In this document: one piece after another, positions 14,377 to 26,700 of the stretch | How the letters are laid out: each line of letters opens with the position of its first letter | Position numbering within the stretch: position 1 is the first letter of the stretch | Origin: Patiria miniata | Taxonomy: Eukaryota; Echinodermata; Asteroidea; Valvatida; Asterinidae | Reading direction: 5' to 3' | Assembly: GCF_015706575.1 (NCBI RefSeq) | Contig: NW_024037074.1 | Span: 19,395,334 to 19,459,333 of the forward strand | Length of the DNA: 64,000 bases | Notes under the pieces: model-generated | The model's database searches: none | What the model saw: the letters and a program-made list of their open reading frames with translations, nothing else | What the model was told of the DNA's origin: nothing | Made by a program: the position numbers and the translations under genes

Positions 14377-14688
14377 TGTAAGCTGTCAAATTGGCTGAGT
14401 AGTTGGATGGTAAACTGGCTGATTGTGTAGGGAGGCAGCTTGTAAACTGGCTAGCTAGCTGGTTGATTGATTGGCTGGCTAGCTGGCTGGTAAACTGGCT
14501 GATGGCTGACAATTTGGCTGATGGCCATCTATCTGGCTGATTGGGTGGCTAGCTGGTTGAGAAGCTGGCTGATTGTCTGGCTGGAAACTGACTGGCTAGT
14601 TGGCTGGTGAAATGGCTGGCTAGGTGGCTGGTTAGTTGGCCGGTTGGCTGGCTGGCTCAGTGGCTGATAAGCACTTATTGGCTGGCTA

Positions 14689-14723
<35 letters not shown>

Positions 14724-17700
14724 CCCCGGTTAGCTGTCAAATTGGCTGGGTAGTTGGCTGGTAAACTGGCTGATTGGCAGGGAAGCTAGCTGGTAAACTG
14801 GCTCGCTAGCTGGTTAACTGATTAATTGGCTGGCTAGTTGGCTGGTAAACTGGCTGATTGGCAGGCTATCTAGCTGGTAAGCTGGCTTCTAAGCAGGCTT
14901 AGTAAGCAGGTTGGTACCCTCCCCCAGCTATCGTCAAGCTTGCAGTCTACCATTGGCCAGCTGTTCAAACTCAGCTCCAGTTTCTTTGCCTAATTTGCCA
15001 GACCTCCTCCTTTGTCAACGTCATTTTTGAAGAAAAACAGAACGATATCATATTTTTTGTCAGATATTATTCAGAAAGAGTAGAGAACAGGCCTCTAGAT
15101 GAATAATAACGTGAAACAACTGACTCGAACCATCCTATACCCAGATTGCCTTACGTGTCACGTAGTCCACACCTGTTCAATATATCCCCACACAGCATGC
15201 CCCGCTTCATTTCCCTTCGCTGTGCGTGGTTCTTTTCTCCACCAGTACTTTCGGTAAAGTTCAGCTAAGCCTCCATGTGTGAAATGCCCATTAAGTCTTT
15301 TCCCTGTTGGGAAAACTAGATCCAGGGAGCTTTATCAATTTTGTCTAAACCCCGGCTCTCAGGCTGTGTCTCACACATTTCAACTTTGTCTGATGTGTCG
15401 CCCAACCATTTGTCCAAATACATCTCAAAATCAGTTTTCTTTTTGTTTGAGTTGACGTGTGTTCTTTTTGCAAGTTTTTTTTTTTAATTTTTAAAAGTTG
15501 AACATCGAAATAGAGTGAAGCGGGTTTCGAACCTGCGACCTCCGGATTGCCGTTCCGGTGCTCTACCAACTGAGCTATCCAGCCCTATGTTGGCGGTTCC
15601 CCATTTTGTCAATGTCTTTGTTCAAGAGGCGCTAGTCAGAAGCCATAAACTTGATAAATTTTTTCAGACCAGTGTGATTTTATCAATTTTGTGGTTTATT
15701 TTGCTTACCAAAAATAAGTATGTTTCTGTAGTATTTGTTTTTGATCCTGTGAAGATTTTCAATCAGCCTGCCTCTTGTTTGTTACATTTTTCCTAATAAT
15801 CGACTCATACTTTTTCTCCAGGATTATATCTAAGTGTTTGCCTTTCTCGTAAAAAGAAAGTTGAGGATAGGTTAGAAATAAATGATATTTTAATTTTTTT
15901 ATTTGAATCATAAATTTCAATTCACTGTGGAATTTTTTGGGGGTCTCTTTGCAGAATCGACAGTGCCAACCACTGAAAAGGATTGAGCTTCACTCAGAGA
16001 TGGTAAGTTCTGACAAAAAAAAAGGAACCTCATCTCAGAATCATTAAGTTCCTGTAAGTTTCAGAAATGGATGGATTTGGGGGTTAGTATTTTATAGCGA
16101 ACATTAAATTGCCCGTGGCAACACTCGCCGGTTTAAATTTTGGTGTTCATAGATGCTGGGGGGGGGGGGGGGGACAAGAAAAAATGCTGTTCTTGTAGTC
16201 TGGTACCCTGACCCTGCTTCAGACGAAACGGAACAATTTATAGGTGTCGGGGAATTGTCAGTTCAGGGAACCAGACTAGCCGGCTTGCACCCGTTCACTG
16301 ATGTGTAACCGATTGCAAACAAAATATGGACTAACTAAATTTGGTAACTTAGGGGTAGTACTTGAAGAAAAAAGTCATTTTTTCACAACAGTGGTCGGCC
16401 GACCACCATTTGAAATTGATACAAAAATACCACCTTTCTTGAAAATGACAGCACACATGGTGCCATGATTTCTCAGGATGCTTGAGACTATTATTCACTT
16501 ACAGTCAAGTAAGGTATTTCATAATAATTTGGTAGTTTTTTTTTTTTGGTGTTTGCAAATGTTGTATATTACAGTTGCCGTGAACCAGTCACAATCAATG
16601 TACGTTGAGTGGTGCTTTGGCTGGTAACGTGCTCGGCAAATATTCTCTACACTTGAAACCTCCATGAAATTGACCAGAGGCCCGGAGGTGCAATTGATCT
16701 CACGAGGGGAAAATGAGTAATCCTTTAAGGACTAGACATCCAAACTGTTTGTTGAGTTTTGACAATATGGTAGCACTGCCCCCTGCCACGGCCCCCCTGA
16801 CTTCTGAACAGAAGCGTAGCGAGAAATTCTGAAAACGGAAGGTCTTTACTCTATCAAAACATGGCCTAATATTGACATTGATAGAAGTGGATGCCGAAGC
16901 AGCTACACTTAATAATACTCCAAGTCCTGCGGGAACTGACAGCCAAGACTTGTAGAAGGGTGGTTTTCATTTCCGTGAGAAAAAAAAGAAGAAGACTAAA
17001 CAAAACATAGTTTGCAGAGATGCCACGGTATAAATCCTGATTCTGTGGAGAGGTTTCCTCGTTAGTAAAGACGGTGATAAATATCTTCTAGAGATAATAT
17101 CTCCTGCCGAACATGTTTTTGATTCACACAGAGCGTGTTTTGATCCTTATCTGAAGAATGGGAATGTTTTTGATTCTTATCACGAGGAAAGGAAAAAACA
17201 TGGGGACACGGAAGCACATTAGTTAGCGAGGAGCCAGCAGATGGTTTAGAATCGGAAACCGGGAGGATTGAGTTTTGATCAGTCCCACATTGCGAAGTGT
17301 GTACGGGACATGTTTTGCCAGCGGAGTGGTTGGACGTGATCTGTCAAATGAGGATGCTTTTTTCCCAGTGGGATTTGTTTTTTCTGTTTCCAAATAAAAA
17401 TGTGTATATCCTGACGTGACCTTGGAAGCATTTCGTTATTTCGACGTTCAACATTGATGGAACAAAAACACATTCGTTGTGTTGATTAATACTTTTGTTA
17501 GGGATGTAATTAGAGGAAATCAAAGATTTGGCGCAGTCATTACAAAGCTTCTGGACCTTGAAAGTCTGCGGGATTGTGCTCCCCGCCTAAACAAAAAAAA
17601 CAGGGTTATTTATTCATGTTCTCCGTAATTAGTGGAACGTGAGCCAAATTAAGACAGGTGTATGAATCAGGCAAAATCTGGCAACATCTGCCAAAATAGC

Positions 17701-20700
17701 TTGAAGATCATGCCTTCTCAGTTCCGAACTTCATTTATCTGTGTAAACTAATTTGCCGACGATTTGTCTTCCCTTTCCCCTTGTAGGGCGCCCTCTATGT
17801 AGGGATGTCGTTCGGTGTCGTGATGGTGTCGGTACAACGGTGTCACATGTACACCACAATGAAGTAAGTTGAGTGAAACACTTCCACAGCTTCTATTGTT
17901 GTGGGTTTTTCTCCAAAAAGAAAAGGTATCAACTTCTGGAAAAACAGAACTTTTTTTCTTTGATTTTGTTGATTGTTTTTGTTCTTAAGTTAAGTTTTGT
18001 TTAGGATGCTTAAATCATCATGGTATTTATCAGAAATGAACAAATTGCCTTGTTTTTTCTCCTGTTAAAAAAAAGTCGGGGTTTTTTTTTGGAGGAGGGA
18101 TGTGACTCCCTGTTTTAACTAAGGTGATGTTGTGCCTAAGTATTAGTAAATTTGCCCCGTGAGACTTCTTCCTACTTTGTGTATTAGTACAGTGAATTCA
18201 TCTAGATTTTTTGATTAGGCCAAAAAAAAAAAGTCTCTGGTTTCTGGTATGGAGCTTGCCCCAAAAGTGGTGCGGCGACGCGGCTTTTTTTTTTTTACCT
18301 GATTTTTTTGCTTCAAATGTCGGCTGATGACTGCAAATGGTGCCCGACTAAACTTAGTACAAATAGGCCTATATGGGATTGGGAGTCCAGAGAGGCCACA
18401 TAAAGCTTATTCTCGACCATAACCCCACCTAAAAACATGTTAAAATTGTGCAGCAGCAGAATTCCAGTCAAACCAGTGAGTTTGGCGGTTTTGAGACATC
18501 ATCTTTCGTTGAAAAAAAAACTTTTTCATTTTGCCGACGTGCATGGCTACGGCGACGCGCGCATACCAGAAACCGGAGACTTTTTTTTTTGGCCTTAAGG
18601 AACTTCAAGTTGTAGAAAAATGAATTCATGAAAAAAAAAAAAATCATAGGCCTACTTACGATAGGCTATGTAAAAAAACTATGATATTAGAATTGACTGC
18701 TGTGACCTTCTGTTTTCTATGCAGATTCAAAAACTGGAGCAAATCTAGAATTCCTCTTTAAGACCCAATTGTCACACTTCCAAGTATTTTGAATTGATTT
18801 TCGTCCGTGAGGTTTATTAATGTAATTATCTTGTCAGACGGCATTTCTGTAAAGGTCAGGGGCGAGAAGATTCACTTCTCTATTGCAGATTTTCTCATTA
18901 CGACCTTTCTCTTAGTGGCTAACTCAAGGCTTTAGTCCTTAGCTCTCGACCCCCGCCCAATCGTAACAATTTCCCCTGCGGGGCACAAAGTTGTTCCTGT
19001 TTTTTGGACGAGTGCCATCGTTGTTCCAAAATTTATGACCATCTTGACATTTTCACAGATTACTGGGGTTCACAGAAAATGTCAAAAGTACGTGCGTAAA
19101 CTTTGGGGAGAATAAAAATAGAAGATTGACAAAACTTTGTAATGGAACAACATCGCGTCTCATTTTTCTCGGACAGGCATATATGATCATTTGCTTTTCA
19201 TACATTTTGCTCACTTTCATTAATAACACCACTCAAAATCCAATGAAGACTGTTCAAAGCCTAACTTGTTAACGTTTCAGCTCAGTGGACATTACACTTT
19301 TTGAGAAAACATTGAAAAGCCGTGCGCAACCTTTTGATCACAAAAGAGGAATTCGTCAGTAGAACTCTTTGATTTCCAACGATCTGTCGACTGATCGTTG
19401 GAAATCACCTACATTTCTTGATCTCTTCTAAATGACAGCGAGCCAGATTGAACCATTTCATGGGGTGTTTAGTACCTGTGAGATCTATAATCCAAGTAAG
19501 CCTTTTGATAATAGTTCAGTAGGTTACTTGTGGGATGAATGTCAATGGTCCTATATGCCTTTAAACATAGTGAAAATGATGTTGTGGTGGGTCAATCATG
19601 AGGTCAGGTCATTGGAGCCAACACTGGTCTTCCTGCTTACATTAACTTCAAATTTCTAGGCGCCATTAAATTTCAGCCATAATTTACTCCAGCGTCGCTG
19701 GTCTTCTTTCACTTTTTACTGAAATTTAATTTTCCGACAAATATGCGCTGTTTATCATCATAATTTTGCGGTTTACAAAAAAAAAATGTTTGCAAAAACT
19801 CGGGGAGTCCTCTAAGATCAGCTTGATTCGATTAGTCAAAAATCAAATCGACGTTTTCATAAGTAATACCAACTGAAACCACCGACCGCTCTCCAGGGGC
19901 CGCCTGTGTTTTATTGAGTCATTTTGTTGGTAGCCACATCTTGATATACCTGTGCATGGTCAATGTTTTTTGGGGGGAGTTTTCCGGAATAGGTCGTGGC
20001 ATTTTGACATGAGTAAGGTGGGAACCGATATCGGGTAACGGGCTACACGACATAGCTCAATTTGGTTTCGAGTGATACAACAGTTTTATAGCCTTAGGCA
20101 CAGGGTAAAAATATACGGGTATTCAATGCCGTTTTGGATTTACTCCTACATAGCACCAGTTGCGGAGCGGATGGGGCGTGGGTGTTAAAGGCAGTCTAAC
20201 CCCCGCCCTCTTTGGGCTTAAAACAAAATAGCAAAATCATGCAGAAACAAGTATCAGATGCCTACTAACACCCCCATCCCCCTCCCCGTCCCCCTTCTTG
20301 ATAGCCACACCCCTTGTCCCGAAGCTCAAATTTGCAACTTTTCCTCGGATCCTCTGAACTTCCTCGTTTTTGTCTTCTCATGAGTGCCATTACAAATTGA
20401 AAAACGTCGTACAAAGTCTTGTGTGCTTTGGAATTTCCTCGTTTTTTCCCCCTCTAAATTCCCAGTTGCATGCCGGAAAGCTGGATCCGTCCCTGGGTAC
20501 TAGTGGAAAGTTGCGTGGTTATTGAAATGGAAGTTTAGTTTGGTTTTAGTTTTGGTTAAAAAAAACCCCAAAGATTGTAGCTTGTTGTGTGCCAGCCAGC
20601 AACTTCATGCGGCATGCCAATTTGGTTTGTAGTATTTTTCAAAGAAGTAGGATTTTTTTTGTCAATGTGGATTCACCTAACAGTTCCAATTGAGCTCCAC

Positions 20701-23700
20701 CTGTGAACAAGGTTTAACTAAGAGCTGAAAATGTATGTGAACACAGTTCACTTTCTATATTGCAACTGTTTTTGGGGCCTACATTGAACCAACATTTACA
20801 TTAGGTCATTCGTGTATAATGAATAACCTCTTTTTACATAATGTTTGTTTTTGTCTTCTTTCAGGGAATGTGTGGAGGCCAGAGATCCCTACTGCGGCTG
20901 GAACACACAAACTGACGCCTGCACGACAAGACCACAAGAGTAAGTTTTTCTTTTTGTCCAATTTGGATTTCTTTTCTTTCTTCCCTCGAAGATGTACTGT
21001 CAGTGCTAGTTTTGAGTTTCAACTCAAAAATAGATTCCTTTTTGTAGTTACTTTTTTTAATTCGCCGTTGATTGAGATGAGAAATCTGTCCACTTTAGGT
21101 TATGGAATAATAACATTACAAAGTTCTAATTGTTTGCAACTTGATAATAGTTCAGTTCTCGTAGTTTCGACTGGGAACCATTTTACTGGAACAGTTGTGG
21201 ATCAGGCTTAGACTAAGACTTAGTTTCAACTCTTTTGTTTTACAGTAAGGACACCTTGGACCTTTGGATACAGGAAATTACAGCGTGTCCGGTCGTCAAC
21301 AGAGCAGGTGAGATTTCAGGAGGAAATCAGAGATTTCCAGAGAATTGCCATCAGGATAGATAATGGAGGCAGCATACAAGTAGTGTGAATTGAAATCCAT
21401 GCAAAAGTGCAACCCAGCAATAGAAATGGAAAATGTTACTCTTACTGAAAGACACGTTTTCGCTCTGCACCCTACCCTTAGCTCAGGTGCATTTTAGTCA
21501 TGGGAAGATGCTTGAGGTTTGCGTCCATTCATTGGAAATTTAGTCATCCATTCTCCGGACCACAATTGCACCCGCAGTGAGTCCTTTGCATGCATTTGTG
21601 AGTCAACCACACAGCACCAGTTCCTTGACCGAGTCAAGCTTTTTGAAAATTTCATCGTCATCCACACATTTTATGTGCCAAATTATTCCAAAAGGGTTGT
21701 AAGATCACAGAGTTGGTCGTTTCTAACTGCTTTCTGATCCCCGTTTTGGACTAGCGTTCAAGTCGCACCCATCCAAATTATGTTGAAGCTTGAATTAAAA
21801 TACAGTGAAATCTTGATAAGTCAAACCTCAAGTGAACAGGTTCCCTTGAGAAGCAGAGTTTTGAGTTAAGCAGGGTTGTATATCATTGTTATACTACTGA
21901 AGGGAATAGATTCTTTGTTTGTCTAAACAGTTGTTGCAAGTTTGACTTATCTAGATTTCACTGTATATACAAAGTTTTCCATTTGAAACAGTGAGAAGTG
22001 GCTACGTCGAAAAATTGACCATTGCGGTCATTTGGAGGTAGTCAAGGAGTCTAGTCAATGAAAAGTAATATTCAAAGTCGGCTGTCTGCAACAGAATCTA
22101 TTTCGGTCGAGGAGAGTCGCTCCTAAAACCATTTGCCTCGGCGTGACTCTGAGTCGCAAGTCTGAAATGGGTGTGAGACAGTTTCCTGAAGTTTTTATTT
22201 TCTCACTTACCGTCTGTCAATTGCTAACTCGCCAGTTGACGGCGACTACGGCAGCTGGTCCGACTGGTTCCCGTGCCACGATCCCACCGGTGACTCCAAG
22301 TGCCAGTGTCGCCGTCGCGTCTGCGACACGCCGGCCCCCAAGTGCGGGGGCTTACCGTGCCAGGGGGAGAGTATCCAGGTCTCAAACTGTTCAGGTACAG
22401 CCGTTGTCGTGAGAAATTCAGGTACATCATGGCCTCTTGAGGAGAATGCCAAGTTTTTTTTAATTTTCTTCTCGTTTTGTTGTTTTTGTTTGTTTATTTG
22501 TTTGTTTGTTTGTTTGTTTGTTTGCTTGCATCCCATGGCTTTGGTGCATGTGCATTGACGTACGAACTTAATATATCTGAAACAATGTTACAAACTTTGT
22601 GGATTCCACGAAAGGTGCTTTGCACACTAATCATTGGCACTTATTTTTACATATTGGGATCTGAAGGGATATCTTTATTGCTGCAAAATATTGCTGCAAA
22701 TACATCTTTACAGTTCATTTCAGTAGTATTCTGCTGTTTTTTTTATGCAAGATCGAAGCCCATTTGCATTTTAGTATCTCAGTTATGTGTTTGCCGATTT
22801 GATGCCAAATGTACTGTATGTAATTCAAGAACGTCAAGTTGACCAAAAATATTTCCCATTTTCTACATTTCCACCAAAAATCTGCCTTGTTTGTTACGAG
22901 ATGAAGTCACTTTATCAAAAAAAATACAGGTTTTTTTTCAAACAATAACATGCAAGCCAAAGAACTAATACAGCCCCCAAAAAGTCTGTGAACTCTATTT
23001 CCAGATTGATTGTCAAATGCTTTTTTTTTTTGTGGTAACATTCAGGAAAAATATAACGGGTCTTTTGAAAGTTTCATCAGAGTCAATACCTGATCACATT
23101 TGACAGTTCCTTAATTGCAAAATTGATGCCCAGGAAGACGCACGTCTCCTTTTCTTTCGGAAATCTCAATTATCCCATCACCGGCACATGCTTCACGCCT
23201 CACACCAATAACATACTCACGGCCGATAATTTGAATGTTGGGTCCTGGCCTTCGGCGAGGTAATGTTATAACCTATGTGTGCTGAGCGCTTTCCTGAGTA
23301 AGATTATGATTTTTTTCTTTTCGAAAGCTCTTGGGAAGCATTCCGCATACTGTGTTTTACAGGTAACATTAGTGGAAAGTAAAACAAAAATTTGAAGTTT
23401 GGGTCGCACCCTTCGGTGAGGTAGTTTATAACCTACGTAAATTGAGCACTTTCCTGCGTAAGGTTATGAATCCCCCCCCCCCCCCGAAACCTTTTTGGAA
23501 GCAGTGTGCACAGATCCCCCTGTGTTTTACACATTAAATTAATAATAAGTAAAACATGGTGTGAACTTTGACAGCTTTGACAAATTAGAAGAAACTATTA
23601 TAAGCGGAAAATATCGTTAAGCGGAACTCAGCCAAGTACCGGTGACAACCAATACCAATGCATGACATTTTGGCTGGTAAATGTGATATTTTTTTTCTGA

Positions 23701-26700
23701 GCTATTTTTTCTGTGCTAAGCAGCATGACATTGGCCTTTGATGCTAAGTTTCTGTTAAAGTTATGCTGAATGCAGCTAATCACTAAATGCTTGCATGAAG
23801 ACTGTTTTTTATTTAACTGCTCCACAAAGTGGTAACCAACCAATTCTAAAATACTAGATCAGTTCATAATAGTTAGGCGTTCTGGCAAAATGAGACAGAA
23901 CTTGGCAGAGGTGGAAATGAAGGTTTGCGGGTATTTATAGGGAAGAGAATAAACTCCTCTTTACGATACTGTTTGTTGCACTTCGCTCGGGCATGCCGTT
24001 GACAAGTTATGACTGTTTGCAGTTTACATTTATCGACATGTCAAAAACAAAATACTGAGAAAGAGGCCTTTGAAGTTTCAAGGATTTGTGAAAATAAAAG
24101 ATGCCAGTTTATTTTCCTTAAAAACACTTTTATTGCATGATTTTTGAACAATTTCTTTAAAAGATGTGTAGTAGACGTATCAAAGATTACAAAAATCAAA
24201 AAATCTGAAAATCGAAAAAAAAACACAAAAAAAATCAATTTTTTGCAATTTTCTCCACGGTTTTTGCCTAGTTCTGTCTTTTTTTGCCAGAACACCTCAC
24301 AATTACATAGTTAAAAGTTTATATATAGAAAACTGGTTAACAAACCTTTAAAGGCACATAGGACCATTGGCTTCTCATGCATATTGTCTGTTTCCAATAA
24401 TAACACCACTCAAAATCCAAAGAGGAATGTTCAAAACCTAATGTGTTGAAGTTTCAGCTCAGTGGATATTACACTTTTCGAGAAAACAGTGAAAAAACAA
24501 GCACTATGTATTGATCACGAAACACGATACTGTCAATAGCTTTCTTTATTCCAAAAATCAGTCAATTGACTGATCGTTGGAAATCACCTACATTTCTTGA
24601 TTTCCTCTAAATGACAGCAAGCCAGACGGAATAATTTCACTGGGTGTTTAGTACCAGTAGGATCTTTAATTCAAATAAGCATTTGGATAATAATTCGGTC
24701 GGCTGCTTTTGGGATAAATGCACATGTTAACATACAAGCATACTACCAGTGATCGCGTTCATCATTTTCACGTACCTGGATTACCATCGATCCACCCTGT
24801 GGCATGAGAATAGCTTGTGACAATTGCGGGCTAACCACCGAGCCCTAACCGACCCCCTGCCCCATCTTAACCACACGCACCGCAGCCGGAAAGATGAATC
24901 ATGTTAAAAACCGAGTGAATCATCGACATCTCCTTAGCAAAATGTTTAAGCTGTAGTGTCACAAGCTCAGATCCGAGCTGCGCTGATTGAGCGTTCAGAC
25001 ACTGGAAAGATAAAAAGGATTCGGGCTCCAGTTCCCACCCTGATGAATTCTGCACACACACAAAAAACCAATAGAAACTCAATCGCTGGCATTTTAAAGG
25101 CAATCGTATACTGTCTTAGTCATAAACGAAAGTGTAGTTTATTGGACCAACCCAAAAGGAGGGCAGTTACAGGGTGGTGTTTCCTGTTGCAACAAAACAG
25201 ACTTTGTATAATCAACTGATCTCGTGACCACAGTGAGATGTCATTTCTGGTACACCGTGCAGGTGGAACGCTCCATGCTGCCCTTTGGACCAAAAAGGGT
25301 CACCTCACATGATTAGGGAGGTACCGCCTCGGTAATGGCCGCTAATGTGTCCGACAATTTAACCAGAGTTGTTGGTGTGTCATCATCACAAATACCGAAA
25401 GGTCACTCACTTGTCATCCAGTCCCAATTTCAGTCACAAGCTATTCAAATGAACCATGACAGATGCATTGCCACCATGTCACTGTTTATTGCAGTCTTAT
25501 TTCTGATTAATATATGGTGGAATCATAACTATGGAGTGTGCCCAAAAAAGTGCAACTTTCAGAAAACAAATAAATAAAACTTTTTTTTTTCTTCAATGAA
25601 ATTATATATTACATTAAAGCCTGACTATTTCTCGATCCACTCCTTTTTACCCCATTCCATTTGGGTCCCTAGATCCGGAAATACAATCAATTAAGTGAAG
25701 GGTGTACATTTTGACTTGGGCCTCTCTCACCTGTGATGTCATCAACTTCAATGCCTGTTCAATGCTTAACCCAGGTTAAGCATGTCCAGGTGAAAGTGGC
25801 CCAAGTAAAATTGACACCATTTTCACTTAATTGATTGTATTTCTGGATCTAGGGACCCAAATGGAATGGGGTGAAAGGAGTGGATTGAGAAATAGTCAGG
25901 TTTTGATGTAATATATAATTTCATTGAAGAAAAAAATTAAACATTTTTAATTATTTGTTTTCTGAATGTTGCACCTGTTTGGGCACATTCTGTGTGTTAC
26001 TAATAATCATGAAAATTGTTGCTATAAAAACTTGCAGTAACCTCACTTCTTTGTTACTTTTGTGTTTTTGTGTGTTATGCTCGTTTCTGCTTAGCTGTAT
26101 TTAGTAATTGTTTATGACAAAAGATTGCATGCATCATGCTGAATGTTATTGTTTATTAAGCATTTACTCTCCAATGAAAACACACCTTTTTGGCCATAAA
26201 GTCCTGAATTGCAATAAGCCATTTACGAGTGACCATACCCTTTGGGATTTAAATTTGAAAAAACGTCTGCTACACTGACTTGCTCGGAATGCTTGGCACA
26301 TTTTAAGTGTGAATTCTACAGACCAAAGGCAATGTTGCTAATCACATGATTCGGGGCAAGCTCTTGCATAGTTACGTAAGAGACGCTCAGCACCAATACA
26401 TCGTTCACAATGGGTGAGAATGGCACAAAGACACCAGACCATGCTGGGGCTGGGGGTTGCTAGCATAAAGGCTTGCCTCGTATCACGTGATATAGTAACA
26501 TATCTTTGGTCGGGAGAATGCAAAGTTAACACGTGCAAAGCATTGGATTAAGTCAGCGTTCCAGATTTTATTCAAATTTAACTCGCAAATGGCTTATTGT
26601 CAAGGTGTTCGTTATTACTCAAAGTTAGCTGCTTGATTTTGGCCAGTTCCCCTTGCCCATCGGCAAATGATAATTTCCTGTCCTCAGTACCAATTGCTCG

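Noticed and set aside
14303..14512. Minus-strand frame rich in QPAS repeats
   Set aside because: Direct translation of the GGCT satellite; no gene signals.
15510..15585. tRNA-Ala-like sequence
   Set aside because: As a functional tRNA: no acceptor pairing, C at position 33, and a dispersed relative at 55833. Kept as a repeat.
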